Assembly: GCA_036850595.1 (NCBI GenBank)
Contig: CM072165.1
Location: 13,104,609-13,168,608 of the forward strand
Length of the DNA: 64,000 nucleotides
Direction: 5' to 3'
Origin: Rhyacichthys aspro
Taxonomy: Eukaryota > Chordata > Actinopteri > Gobiiformes > Rhyacichthyidae
The position numbers and the translations under genes were made by a program. Below, one piece after another: positions 46,641 to 59,500 of the stretch. Below the pieces are notes generated by a model. The model saw only the letters and a program-made list of their open reading frames with translations. It did not search any database and was not told the origin of the DNA. Numbering within the stretch: the first letter of the stretch is position 1; each line of letters begins with the position of its first letter.

Positions 46641-47779
46641 TGATGGTTTTTTTGAACAGTGTTGACCTGGATAATTGAGACATTATTACACATCTTTACA
46701 TTATTTCCCATTAAAACGGCCTCCGAAAGTTATTTTGCAAACATGACTGCATGTAAAATGCTTTATTAAGTAGATCAGGGAAATGAGTGGATCCAAATGG
46801 ATTATACTCTGGGATCAGGAGATCATTAGGCATCAGTCTCAGTGATTGTGCATATTTTCTGGATTCTTCCGATTGCATCACAAACAACTGACGTGTTTTA
46901 AATGAAACTAGAAGTGGTCTTTAATTCAAAAACCACATTGTTATGATACTGATCTATGTTACAATATGCTATGTTTTAATACAGACTGTATATTAATTGT
47001 AGTGTGTCTTGATAATGGTTCTGTATGGCTCATATTGTTCTAGTGCTTTAACACATGACACTTTGGGCGTTTTTGACATTACCATAGCATTTTTTTCCTA
47101 TTCTTTGCAACATTCTATGTCAGTTTGATTTGTTTTAGCATTGTTTTTAATTTCTATTGTCTATTTTAGTTTGTCTTGTCTTAGAATAGTTTTATCTTAT
47201 CTTGTTTTAATAGTAGATACCACTCTTTAACAGTGTGATTCAAGGAAAACATACTTATATCATGTAATGAAAGACCAAGCATTGATATTTAATTTCTGTT
47301 TGAAGACATAGAGGACCCTGGATTTTCATTTATGATGTACCAAGACCTAAATTGTGCCCTGTCCACATACAGGTGGGTTTCTTTGAAAACATTGCTTTTT
47401 TTGTACGCAAATGGTATTGAAGGTAGAAAACACACACTTTTGAAAACTTTTTGTCAGGGTGAAGACTTTGTTTCCAGAATTTCTGTACAGTTCCAAGTGC
47501 CGTAACAGGTTTTAGAAAAAATATGAGGTTACAACTAACAGCCTGCAGTTTTTATTACTTTGTGTTGTGAGGAAGAATGTTGGTCTCGGGTATCTTTGCG
47601 TCTTTGCCTAGCGGACTTGTGAGAGCATTTATGAATGAGTCGTGGGAATATTTAGTAAAGTACTTTTGAATAATATCCATTTTCAAATAAGAGATACATT
47701 TATCAGCTTTTGATTATTTATTTTTTTTCTCAAAATGCAAACCCTTTCTAAGTTGGCAAACCAGATAAGAGTTTGCCAT
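46641..47779. other. No gene seen
   Basis: AT-rich, no supportable feature. Confidence 0.4.
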
Positions 47780-47897
47780 TGTTGGAGAGGTACCCTCCCC
47801 CTACATTGTGAATGCGTAAGTGCCTGTGTGTGAATAGAGGCTGATGTAAAGTGCTTTGAGTGGTAGAAAAGCACTATATGAATACATGCCATTTACC
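47780..47897 (+). repeat. Fish interspersed repeat end (GTAAAGTGCTTTGAGTGG type)
   Basis: TGATGTAAAGTGCTTTGAGT then AAAAGCACTATATGAAT. The same text, reverse-complemented, opens the repeat at 50490-50730, so these are inverted relatives 2.6 kb apart. Confidence 0.7.
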
Positions 47898-48049
47898 ATT
47901 TTCTTTGACTTTCTCTCATTAGTGCGGTCTTATCTACAACAACCCTTAAACCCATGCGCTTTTTTCTTCATTGTACTTCTACTCAAAGTACTTGCTCTCT
48001 ACTCCGAACACCCACCTGAAGACACTTTTGTCAAAAATCCTCTGAGGTG
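47898..48049. other. No gene seen
   Basis: Short AT-rich spacer. Confidence 0.4.
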
Positions 48050-48900
48050 AAGCCCCCCACCTGTGGCTCCACCTGCCCTTTCTATGAGCATCAGTCACTG
48101 CTCTCATTTGCATAGCCGCACTAAGGTCATCTCCTGTTTCTTCTCAAAGGTCATCGCTGTTTTGACGCCCGCCTCCGATTTACATCTATCCACGTAATCA
48201 CATAGGGACCGCGCGGCGAGCAAAGGCCACCGCGGTTCCACTGAATATGCATGAATGTTGGCATAGTGTTCCGGATGTATAGGTGTCAGTGACTTCCATC
48301 CATTATCATAAACTCTGATTTATGGCAATGGTAGCGCGGCTGCGGCACAACATGATTACCCAAAGCTCCGGCACCTAATATTCCTCGACAATTTCCCTCT
48401 TGAAGCAATATTACTTGTTGTGGCACTTCCTACCTGGAGACTGGAAGCGGAGAAACGCCTGTCAATTTTCACACGGCTTCTTGATTTATTTTGAGCAGTT
48501 ATTAAAGTTCACTTCCCTGTGAGGATTTCCATAATGATCTTTCTTACATCGCTATATGAGGCGCGCACACTTCCGAGGCCTACGCTCTTATTAAATCTGT
48601 TGAGTTGTGAATTTACTCAAAGGCATGTATGATTAATGAAAGGAAGGATTCAATACAAGGCAATGTCCCTGGCTGTTTTGCAACTTCACAAGCTCGGTTT
48701 TAATGCGGGTGATGCACGTGTGACGGCGAGCAGACTTCTTGTAATCTCATCAAGAGTCTTTCAATCCGCATCGCTCGCTTTTGCTTCCAGCCGCCAAGGT
48801 TCCTGCACATCGTTCGCTGCACTCGTACGTCCTTACTTTGTCGATAATTGAGCCTGTTGCTTGACGGTTCTCAACGGGCAGCCCCCTGACACACTTTCTG
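48050..48900. other. CNE-like non-coding stretch
   Basis: Balanced and repeat-free (TGAATATGCATGAATGTTGG, GGCACCTAATATTCCTCGAC, TAATGCGGGTGATGCACG). Overlapping short frames on both strands at 48636-48932 lack splice support. Inference only. Confidence 0.3.
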
Positions 48901-48922
48901 GAGTGTAAAGCGGCATGAAAAA

Positions 48923-49610
48923 CAGTGTTCATTTTGTTGATGAATAATTTTCATCATATTTTTGCGTCCGAAAACAGAATAGAAAGTAATAAATGAGATC
49001 GAAAACTCTGAATGTATTGACACTTTCGTCAACGAATAAAAACGAAACAAAAATGACTAAATCCAATCAAAAGGAGGAGGAGACGGGACGAGTCAATCAC
49101 TCATGTTTTTGAGCATCGCGGAAGTGATGTCAGATGCAAATATTTGTTGAAGCTGCGGAAAGATGACAAGCAACGAAAAGAGAACGGCTTTTAAATATCA
49201 AACTATGTTAAAAAATGTTTTTTATTCAGGGAAAGCAGAAAACTCCTACTCATTTTATTATTATTGAGATGCTGTTTTATTGAAACTATTTTAAATAAAG
49301 ACACATATATGTTTGGAATAACAGAGTGAAATCTGTGTGTATTGCAAGGTCAGACCTCAGTACCCGCCCTAACAGGTAAAAAGCAGTTTCATTTCATTCA
49401 GGTTGAAATTATTACTTCCAAAAAAAAATTATTTACGGACTAAATCTATTGTAGATATAGTCAACTAAATTCTTTTGATATTTAGTCGACTAAAACTAGA
49501 CTTAATTTAATAGGGATTAGATGACTAAATTATGACTTAAACTAAATTCCATTTTAGTCAAAAGACTAAGATGACAACTAAATTAAAATTTGCTGTCTAA
49601 ATCAACACTG
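48923..49610. mobile_element. Non-autonomous hAT-like element rich in AGTCGACTAAA words
   Basis: The left end CAGTGTTCATTTTGTTGATG faces the right end, whose reverse complement is CAGTGTTGATTTAGACAGC. The interior has GAAAACTCTGAATG, AACGAATAAAAACGAAAC, TATTTAGTCGACTAAAACTA and TTTTAGTCAAAAGACTAAGA, typical of a common fish repeat. A clear 8-bp target duplication is not seen. Confidence 0.65.
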
Positions 49611-50189
49611 ATGGCTAAGTGAGCCGAGGTAGCTGTGCTTATATGCTTACCGTGCACAATACATCCACAAGCCACCAGCTCCAGACTGAGGTACAAAATA
49701 CACACTGGATATTAGTGGCTAGTATTTCAAAATGCAATATGTTGCTTAAAAACATGACTCAAACACTACCCCCTGAGTTGATCTGTGTCAAAGTTAATCA
49801 GTGTCACGCTGCATAGTTTCATTTAATAAATGTTGGAGAATTACTTATTATACTGTCCTTAGAGCTGTAAAGGGGATCTTTTGAATGTTGTAAGCAAAGG
49901 TTTAGTGTAAGAAGTGTATTTACCATCAGAACATTCACATTCTTACAATCCATGACCAAGTGTAATCATAGTTTGGTTGTGAGTTTTTATACTATGAGAT
50001 CAAGTCTAAAGATACTGAAATACACAAATAGAATGGGTTAATCGAGGTATCCATTGGTACAGACAGTGCCTGATGTGTGTGTCTTTATGACCTTGGTATA
50101 CCAGGATCTATGCCACTATCTGTCTCTGTAGCTGAGAAGTGTAAGAGCAAGGCCATAAATTACAAATTATACTTTAAATAATTAATATA
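49611..50189. other. No gene seen
   Basis: AT-rich spacer. Confidence 0.4.
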
Positions 50190-50475
50190 TAGGACTCCTG
50201 CCTTACAGTGTAACGCATGAAGGTCGTGGGTGATGATCCTCATGTGGAGTTTGCATCTCCTCCCTATGTTACCGTGAATTTGTACGGCTTCCTCCCACTA
50301 TCCAAAAATTCAATTGCCCCTCAATGTGTCAATGCATGTATCATTTTGTGTGTCTAAGTCTTACCCCATGCGAGTACCTGTCCATTGTTCAGTGTGTTAC
50401 CCCTTGATGTTTGAAGCTGCCCCTAGCACTCCTGACAAGAATAGGCGGTAGAGGAAAAGTAAATGAAAGTAAATG
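50190..50475 (+). mobile_element. Diverged SINE of the 35861 layout
   Basis: GGACTCCTGCCTTACAGTG, AAGGTCGTGGGTG, ATGTGGAGTTTGCATCTCC, CGGCTTCCTCCCACTATCC, GTACCTGTCCATTGTTCAG and AATAGGCGGTAGAGGAAA occur in the order of the fish tRNA-like SINE body and tail. The body is fuller than in the 35861 copy, but more diverged. Confidence 0.65.
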
Positions 50476-50483
50476 TCATGCAT

Positions 50484-50730
50484 TTATATAGCACTTTCTA
50501 CCTTCTTGGGCACTCAGAGCACTTTACATCAAGCTTCCATTCACCCATTCACACACACACAAGCACTCACACATCCATACACTAGTGCTAAAGACACTGG
50601 GGGCAAGGGGGAAGAAGTGTCTCGCCCAAGGACACAGTATGAAATGAGGGGGACCAAACTGCCAAACTTCCTGTTATTGGACAATCTGCGCTACCTCCTG
50701 AACCTCTGCACCGTTACAGATACAGGTATG
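50484..50730 (-). repeat. Fish interspersed repeat (TATATAGCACTTTCTACC type)
   Basis: TTATATAGCACTTTCTACCT, GGGCACTCAGAGCACTTTAC, CCATTCACCCATTCACACAC, GTCTCGCCCAAGGACACA and GCTACCTCCTGAACC follow the order of a very common fish repeat. Frames through it are not genes. Confidence 0.75.
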
Positions 50731-51339
50731 TTATATTGAGTCTATGGAAGTCACACTGAAAGCTCACCACAACCCCAATGTTGGCCCATGTCTGACGCTT
50801 TGATTTCTTTCGTATCAAGGTGCAGAATCAATTGAAAACAACTAAATATATAGCATTAATACTTACTGACTCTTTTTAAAGTAAAACTCTGGCATGCAGT
50901 ATTTGCCAAAAGAACCACCTGTTTTGTGATGAATAACATTTTTGAATTTCTAAGCACTACATTTTTTTTTTTACCTTTTTCAAATGAAAGCAAGTACAGG
51001 AAATGTTAACTGCAAGTCACTTCAAATGAGTTGACATCTTAGTATTAACTGTTATTTAGTTTTTTTGGTAAGGGATCAGTCATTTTGGCTAGTTTTACAG
51101 ACAAATCAATCATCAGTATATATCTTTGGTTTGTTATATCAACACTTTTATATTTCCCCAAGGCCAGACGATGAATTTGAGTGCATTTCAGTCATTCAGT
51201 CTGCAGTATCGCCGTAACATGCTGACTTTTTTCCTCCTCCTCCTCCTGCTCTTCTTGCTCCTTGTCTGCCACTCATCTCTCAGCAAGAGTTCAGTCCCAT
51301 TTGGCTCCAGAAAGAAACAAATTAAGCAATACATAAACG
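50731..51339. other. No gene seen; TCC-rich run at 51228-51255
   Basis: AT-rich; the CTCCTCCTCCTCCTGCTC run produces Leu-rich frames that are not credible. Confidence 0.4.
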
Positions 51340-51900
51340 CTCCCAAATAATACCTGCCACAGCGAGCTCTTGCTTCTATCGTGTCGGCGCTCCCTGGGAG
51401 GCCCACTGGGCTCTCGCCGGGATGTAAACAGATGAAAAACATGTCGACATCCCTGACGCCTCCAGTTCGTACAGCGGCCGATACTCCGTCACAGCTCGGT
51501 CAATAAAGCTCGGAGCCCCTGTGGCATCCCTCTCTGTCACCTTTTAATTACAAGTCTTTAATATTTAAACGGAATTGAAGGGAAAAGTTCAGCTTGGAGA
51601 AACTTTACACCACTCGTCTTAGCTCTCTCTTTGGAAGGGTGACGTTTCTCCATCTTAGCTCACCTTACAACACGCCCATCTTGGTTCTTATCGTTTTCAT
51701 CCACGTCTATCCTGCCACCGAACTGATCTTTCACTTTTGGCTTTCGCTGCTACAGGTTCATTCAGATCGTTACAGACGTGTATTTGGGTTCTGGAGTCAG
51801 GGGCGCTCACCTGCATCCATCAACGTCATTGTGCACAGTTGGTGAGCCTCTGCCAGCACCTTCACATCGCAGCGGGAGTTACAAATGGATGTCACACTCT
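51340..51900. other. CNE-like non-coding stretch
   Basis: GC-balanced and repeat-free (GTCGGCGCTCCCTGGGAGGC, CGGTCAATAAAGCTCGG). Several short frames in different phases lack splice context. Inference only. Confidence 0.28.
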
Positions 51901-53195
51901 TATTCCTTCTCTCACCGGCTTCTTGGTATGTGTTTCACCCAACACAATTGGGAAGATCTATTGCACATCCTTTATCCTACTGCATTTTAGAGATGGGAGC
52001 GTTTACCTTTGCCCAAAGCCAAAGGTAAAAGCTTCTAGGACTTCACAAACAAAACTAAAGTAGCTGAAGTTAATTTAACAGATGCTTTTAATTTTCAACA
52101 GTTTAAAATTTTTGCTACTTTTGATTTACACTTCACTCGATGTGCCCCATAGATCATGTCTTCTGTACCACAAGCAACCACTAGTGGTATTGGTAACACA
52201 ACAGAATTGTGGTACTCGACCATCCATTATATTATCTCTTACTATAATGTGGTGAATAGAGTTCAAATAAAGACACAAAAACTTTCTTTTGAGGCACATT
52301 ATCTCATTGTAAATGTAACACTATTACAAATCAGATGCATTTTTCGGTCAGTTTATAAAGCATCTAAATGGAGCTCTTTCTTATGCATTCTGGTAAAGTG
52401 TAGTACTATCTACAAAGGTCTGTCAGTCTCAAAAAACCCTGCCTAAATGCTTGGACAAACCTGCAGATTATATTCTGTTGAAGAAGAACTTCACGACAAA
52501 AAAACTAACAAAACAAAACAACAAAAAAAAGAACAGAAATAGATAAATTAAACAACATGAAAAGCAAGGCATTCATGAATGGTTAGTGAGATGGAGGAAA
52601 TTTAAGAATCTCTTTTTCAATCAATAAAAACAGGCATATTTCTATGATGTTGGGTCTGGATGCATGAGGCACAGGCTTTTTGCAGCTACAGTACATATAG
52701 TGTACCAAAAGATAAACCTTTCTAGATACAACAAATATATTATGGCCAAATCAATTCTGGTGCTTAAGAAAAATGCCACTACAGCAACAGCTAATGCACT
52801 AAATGAGAAAAGTACCTTAGTACCTCCAACCAGTATGTAAAACACCATGAGTGAACCATGAGTGGAGGTTAAAACTGTAACTATCACTTGTAGCTCCTGG
52901 GGTCCCATAATAACTTTGTCTTTGGGTGTCATTTCTTTCATTCTGCAGCTCTTACTGAAGGCGGTAATGCCAGGTCTCTGGACGTTAGGATGAAGTTACA
53001 GTACGGAACTGTTTGGTTTGCGACTGCAAGGGATAATGGTGTGACCTTCAGGTATAATAAGGTTTGATTCTCATAAGAGCAAATTAATGTGCAAGACAAG
53101 GAGCTGGAGAGCACTGTGTGGGATGAAGAGGGAGCTGCAGGATCCACAAAAAGGTCATGATTGCAGTCATCAAGAAAACGCATCAGACGAGGAAA
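51901..53195. other. No confident gene
   Basis: The minus frame at 52642-52941 is hydrophobic but has no supporting start, splice or homology. A possible plus-strand exon at 52949-53051 is listed as a finding only. Confidence 0.35.
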
Positions 53196-53755
53196 TGGCT
53201 TAAATCACTACTTCTCGGTGTAAAATGACAGGAAATGAACCGGGTCAGGCCGCCAGTGTTAATGCTAATGGCTAAACAGTGTTATATATATAAGAAAAAG
53301 GTTAATGTGTGCATCTTTGAACTGAGAAGCTATAAAATGAGCCGAAATGTTTGTTTGGAGCCATTAGGGCAGCCTTATGACACAGGTGGCCATTAAGTGA
53401 ACTGCAGCCAGCTTCCTGTGGCTCTGGCTTGTTTTTCTGTTGGTGCTGGAGCTATCTGACTGACAGAAGGCTGTTTATGGCATGTTGACTTAGACGTTTC
53501 AAGCTGCGGTAAATGACTAGATCGATGTGGCCTTTTGCATCAAACTCCAGGCTGCTATTTGCAACCGGCAAAGTGAATGATTAATGTTCTACTGCTTATT
53601 CTTTATTTATTGCTATCAAAACAGAGCCTGAGGTGGGGTATATCCTGGACATTTGCTGGTTAATGACAGGACAGACACACATTTTAGTCAGTTTTAGCTA
53701 TCACTTAGTGTCATTTGGGGATTTTTAGAGTCATTCTCTTTTGAGAATTTTTGTT
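53196..53755. other. Gene-free; CNE-like to about 53620
   Basis: Repeat-free text (TAATGCTAATGGCTAAACAG, GAGCCATTAGGGCAGCC), no exon. Inference only. Confidence 0.28.
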
Positions 53756-53759
53756 CTAT

Positions 53760-54020
53760 CCAGTTAAAAACTAGGACTAGGCCCAGAAGAACACCGGAAC
53801 TAAAGCCACCTGGACTGAGCATGGACCAAGCCCAGAACTGGACATAACCAAGACTAAACATTTAACTGCAACCATGGCTTTGCTGGGACTAAACCTTGAC
53901 AAAGCAAGAACTAAATTGAAAAGGGGGTAAATCAGTGACAAAAGGCTGAATGAAAAGACTAAACTTAGGCTTAAGAACTAATTCTGGGACTAAACTAGCA
54001 TTAGCTCCAGAAAAGAACCT
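53760..54020. repeat. Degenerate GGACTAAA-type array
   Basis: Recurring GGACTAA, CCCAGAAC and AACTAAA words with irregular spacing. Similar to 27290-27420. Confidence 0.45.
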
Positions 54021-54315
54021 GTGGAACTGGTTCTAACCGACCAACTGACTCTTAGACAACAGTTATTACTTTGTTGTTGTGCAGCTTTTACAAAAATACA
54101 AGCCAACTCTTTCAATTTCTATATTTTTTCTGCTCCTAAACATGTTGGCCAAGTTATTTTGGACTTTAAGACAACTCAAAGAACAAGATGTGTGGAGACA
54201 ATCTGGTGGACATGCAAACTCAGGAAATGTTACTATTCAACAACTCTTACATGAAGCCATGCTGGAAGAAGTTTCATGGAACTGTTGGTGAAATGTCGCT
54301 TCTGACATAATTAAG

Positions 54316-54780
54316 GTTGTGTTCACACTTACCGTGTTTGGGGCAGTTCAAACGGATTCTGATGTTAGCATGGTTCATTTGTTTACGGTTCACGGTGTAA
54401 ATGCCTTAGGTGCACCAAACACGCAACCCATCAAAAACAGAGGTCTGGGAGCGCTTCCAACTGAACTCTGGTATGGTTTGATTAAAGTGTGAACCTCAAG
54501 CAAACCACAGAGGAGCCCAAATAGCAAGAGCTTCATAAATTGACATCAAAAATATCCCTTAGAAGAAAAAACAAAGCGATACAATATTCTCCACCTAAAG
54601 AGCTTCAATTTGAAGCACTGAGAAAGTAAAATGAAATGGTAACATGCCTTATTAGCGTTAAGGCTAACAGCACAATCTAGTGTTTTGTTTGTTTGGTCCG
54701 CAATGTAAAATGAAACTAAGTGGATTGTTTTCAGTTTTGGTGCGAACTAAATGAAGTGGTCTACAAGTGTGAACACTAAC
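54316..54780. mobile_element. Non-autonomous element with TTGTGTTCACACTT ends
   Basis: The left GGTTGTGTTCACACTTACC and the reverse complement of the right end, GTTAGTGTTCACACTTGTAG, form inverted ends. The interior has TTTGATTAAAGTGTGAACC and TTTGGTCCGC, typical of a common fish element that mentions 'GTTCACACTT' at both ends. No transposase. Confidence 0.65.
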
Positions 54781-57659
54781 ACACTAAATGTCTTTTGTGG
54801 CTTTGTCAGTCTAAGAGCTAAGGCAGACAATGTGTGAAATATTACCATTCAAACAAACAAAGTATTATAATGACAACAGTATATGGGCCAAACACTGTTT
54901 TAATTAACTATGTAAACTGCGCATCACATTCACTTATTCATCCTTTATGTCTTGTTCAGAAAATACAGAGTTGATTGATGAGTCGTCCAATGGCTTTCCG
55001 GTCCTGAAATGTCAGGGAGGAGGAGGATGACAAATTGAAATCTATGTAAAAGAGGACAATCAAACAACAACAACAAAGTCTTCCAATTTATTTGTGTTGG
55101 TTCTGTTCTGTACCATTACTGTGTCCTGTGCTCTCATTAGCTGTAGCCTGTCAACAACTGGTCTAGGTCATTTACCCTAAAAGCAGTCTGGTCAAAGATT
55201 AGGGATTTTTGTTGGCCAATCCTGTATCAAGGTATGGTATTGTCATTTTAAAATGTAGCTGTATGATTCTCGCTTCGGTGTTAGAGGTCCCAGACGAGCC
55301 TCCATTTGTCACAAACTCTGGTTCAATGAGTAAGTAAAAATGAGGGGTGACCACACAAATATCAAAAGTTTAGTTTACATTTATGAACTAAAGATAAACT
55401 AAAGATAAAAAAATAAGTTACATTTAATTGTCTTCTTAGGGAAATTAACTCTCTGCATCGAACCCTTCCTTCATCCAGTGCCACTGCAAAAGCTTATTTG
55501 GTTGGATTGCGTTTCTGTTTGGCCTTACTGCCTTTTCTATATTGACTACTAGCTCCCACTAACAGCAACCTGCACTGATGACTCCAAAAGTAAAAGCAGC
55601 AGCATTAGTTTTTTAGCATCTTTTTTTCTGGCTCTTTTAGGTCTATTGCGTTACTTCATGACATCACTATGTAACAAAAAGCCATGCTCCAAACTCAGCA
55701 AGGTGTTAAATGTCACCTTTGGAAAAATGCTGCTACAAAAAGTCTACAAAAAACTCCTGTTGGAGAAGCACATTTGGGAGCTCTTTAATGGTTGTGTCAA
55801 ACTTAGCTCCGCAATACCCTTTGGCGCTGAAGATTCCTGCCGCGCCTGAAAGCCCCAGAGGGAAAAACAACCAGAGTAAGCGCCGAATGCAGAACAGCCT
55901 CAAGTGCACTTATTTTGCTGCCCCATTTCTGGCTGTCACCCTTTCCCCCTTTCTTCTGAGTGTGCATTCACCTGAAACGCCGATGTGTCCTAGTTAAAAA
56001 CTTCACTCCGTCAAGTGATTGTTAGTCTGTCCACTTCGCTTCAAACAGTATTTTTTTTAAAGATGTCACCTTGCAATAAGTTAGCATTAAGGGGAAAACA
56101 GCTGCCTCTAAACAAGAGTCTTTAAATCCGTTACAAATTCTTATGAAAGGCAGTATTTATCGGTCATAAGTGCATATGTTTTGGAGTGGTTGACAACTAG
56201 TAATTTCATATTTGTTGAAGTCTGTCACACATTCTGTCACGATTACGTCAATCAAAAACAGAATCTGTACTATTTACCAAGAAAGGTTTGGAAAACATAG
56301 TTATTAGCAAAGCATTTAGTATTTCCCTTTCTGTCTGCATTGGTTTGACTTGTCATCCTTTAAAACAACTGAAATGTAATGCTGATTGACCTTAAATTTC
56401 TTTTTCTGAGTTTACCTGAAGCAACCTTAACACCTCTCACCACATGTCTGCTTTCCCTCTGTAGGAGTTTGTTGCTTTGATTATCGTAACGCTAACAAGC
56501 CCGCAGGCAGAAGAAAAACATCATTCTGAGACCTCTTAATAATAGGCATAGCCGTTTGATATCAGTAATGTGAGTCACTGGAGTTCATTGCCTCTGTAGC
56601 CCTTCCATTTAAGTGAAAAACCTTACAAAGACATTTCACAACTAGGTCAAACCGACTAGTATTAGAATAAATGCGCTTAAATGCAAAATTGATTGTGATT
56701 GAAACTAATTTTTAATGTCTGGATTATTGTTGTTTGTAGTTTCACTTCCCTTTTAATGTGAAACAATGAAATGCACCTCCATTTAATCCAAGGATTGAGA
56801 CAACCATTCACTCCCATGCTCACTCATTTGGGCAAAGTACAGTTAGCCCTTCAATTAGCGCCACTTTATGAGTTTGGCCTGGATAAGGGGAGGTGTAGAG
56901 AGTTCTGGATGTCACATAAGTCTGTTCTGAGCACCGTATTGGTGGGAAAAAGGGAGCAAAAAATTAACAACACCAGTGTAGATCCAAACTAGCAGTTCGT
57001 GAAGCACTCACTCACCTAACATAATCAGTACCTCTGACTTTTATCATTCATTCACCAGGAAAATATTTATTAAAGAGGCGAGATGATGATCCTGTAGCAC
57101 ATAAGAACTGAATTAAGGTGAGTTCACAGCAACTAAAGCAACCATTTATTTTCTAGTAGATGTAAGTTGAGCAGAACTTAACTTTATGCAAACGGGGCGC
57201 AACATCCATTCACAGAGCAGGATTTGATAGACACCTGAGAGGAATAGGTCAAACTTTAGCAGCTTGATCATCCCAACCTGTCAGCGACTTGTATAAGGAC
57301 TGGAGACGCAAATAGAGTGAAATGACCTCAGGAAAATTTGTCATTTGTGGTGTGTACTCACTTTTAGCTCTATCCAGTACTTTATCTTGTAGCTGTTACA
57401 CTCCAAGCAGCAAGAAATAAAGATTTGTACATCTTGTAGGTCTAGAAACATAATAAAAGAGTGCTCCGTTTTCCTTGGTTTGCCTCTTTTAAGTGTTAAG
57501 CAATGCAGCAAAAAACTTGTCCAATTGTCTTTCTAAAATGTTAATAATGTGACACCAAATAGACCATCTCTAGATTGTGTTAAGCTCAAATAGTGTGTAA
57601 AATCTAGTGGTTGCTGTGTTGATTTATGACATTACCTGTGTGCTTTTTGGGTTCGATTT
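54781..57659. other. Gene-free
   Basis: AT-rich with scattered balanced patches (55780-56000, 56400-56560). No exon, RNA gene or repeat boundary could be supported. Confidence 0.35.
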
Positions 57660-58330
57660 CATGTCATGATGAAGAAGAAGATGCACCTTGTATGTGTGTA
57701 GTTTTACATCCATTATGTCTTCCGCCAGAATTTACAGTTCTTCCCCAGCAGTGGAACAACTGATCAGAGTTTACATCTTTTATTCTAATTTGTACTTGTC
57801 CTTCTCCTTGATTTGGGCTGTTCATAATGAAGGCCACTGGGGAAAAGCAGAGATCCCCAGTGGCACCAGATGGTTGCCAGTCTCCATTTTGCTGTCTAGT
57901 CAGCTGTTCAAGAAGCAGCCGATTGTGCGCGTGGAGAGGACAAGCTAACACCCAGGGCTTTTTAAACACTCACAGACGCACTGGAGCATCATCGGTTCAA
58001 CTCTTAATTGATTACATTTAATAAAACTCTGGCCGTTTGTTCCAGATGCATCTATATGTTGCTTTTTGGAGGTGGCTCGACTCATCTCCCGGGATTCTGC
58101 CTCTAAGTACCTTGTTTTCGACTGCAGAAGAGATCTCTCTTAGCATAAATGGTCGTCGTGGCAACGCTGTCTGAAACCGCAGCGGCATCATCTTCACCGA
58201 CACACACATAAACAATGGAGGAAATGGAAAGCGGGCGATACACTTGATTCTCGGAATGCCCTGGTTTGTCACAACAAAGGAAAAAAAAAAGGGTTGTTCT
58301 ATAAGAAGAAGCAAGAGAAAAGACTAGAGA
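57660..58330. other. CNE-like non-coding stretch
   Basis: Repeat-free and balanced (CCCAGTGGCACCAGATGG, GGAGGTGGCTCGACTCATC). Overlapping frames on both strands, no splice structure. Inference only. Confidence 0.28.
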
Positions 58331-59309
58331 AAAGTTGAGGGAATGAAATGACGCTCCAAGGCTTTGTCAGTGCCTCCCTGAAATAAGTAAGAGAAGGACT
58401 AGATCTTGATTTCCTTACACTGGTATTATTGTCAGGTAGAACTTTATTAGGTGATAGATGTCCATTATACACATAGGCTCTATAGAAAAATGCACCTTAC
58501 AGAAAGCTGCAACTATGAATGAACTAGTCATTGTCTAAGCAGCAAACAATACTCAGTGTACGCCGTCATACACTGTTTTGTCAAATAGATGGATTATATA
58601 ATGACTATATCCAATACATATAATTACAAATAAGAATTCCTCGTCAATTTTTCTGGAAAAGCACAAAGCAAGACCTTCCCCAAAAGATTAATACAATAAA
58701 GCAGTTTCACTTCAACTCCGAGGTAGGTGTTTCAAGTCCGTATATAAGACACAGACTAAATGGCAAAGCATTTACTGAGAGATAACGTCTAGTCATCAAC
58801 TGTAGGTGATGAAAGGACAAGATCTCAGATACTAATGGCTAAAATGATGGCTGGATGATTGGGTGCTCCGTTAAAGTTAGTGTGAAGAGTAGAGTTGCTG
58901 CCAGCTGAGGTGGCTTGGGCATCTGTTCCAGTTTACTACACCGTGACATCAGACACCATAGGGCTATTTTCTCCCTTTCCCCCTTTTTTTTTTTTTTTTT
59001 TTTTGAATCATTTATAGTACAGTTTTGAAAAATGAGACATAATCTAGCCTTTATAAATAAAGGATTAATAGATGAGAATGATCAGCCCACAGTGTTATTT
59101 TGGCCAGTTAGCTGACACTGATGTCAACAACAAAGGACCAAGGAAATAAACCAGGGATATGGGTTGTTACGTTGCAAATTATGGCTTTTACTGCAAAACA
59201 GCTTAAAAAACATAAATATAGATGAACGGGCAGCAAATTAAACATGGATAAATGTTGCTTCGACGCAATGTTTAACGAGGTGGAGATAATTACAGGATTG
59301 CTACAGTCT
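58331..59309. other. No gene seen; T20 run at 58984-59004
   Basis: AT-rich; homopolymer T run preceded by CCCTTTCCCCC. Confidence 0.4.
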
Positions 59310-59500
59310 AACCTTAACCTCCAAAGCTAAAAGTTTCAGGTAAGTGCTAAACTTCAATTTAATGTAACATATTAGTATTTTGTGGTGAAAAATTGGTCCG
59401 GTTTTACCTTTTTATCAAATAGAAGAAGCAGGAAAGGTTACTACGCTGCTGATGAGTGGTGAGGCTGAGACAGGGACAGCAAAAAAAAAAACTTTTAGAA
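59310..59500 (+). repeat. Unnamed dispersed repeat, copy B
   Basis: GTGCTAAACTTCAATTTAAT, ATTAGTATTTTGTGG, GGTCCGGTTTTACC, GAAGCAGGAAAGG, CTGCTGATGAGTGGTGAGG and GCTGAGACAGGGACAGCAAA align in order with 44790-45010, same strand. Confidence 0.65.

Noticed and set aside
52642..52941. 99-codon hydrophobic minus-strand frame resembling a membrane protein
   Set aside because: Hydrophobicity follows T/A-rich codons. No start context, homology or splice partner.
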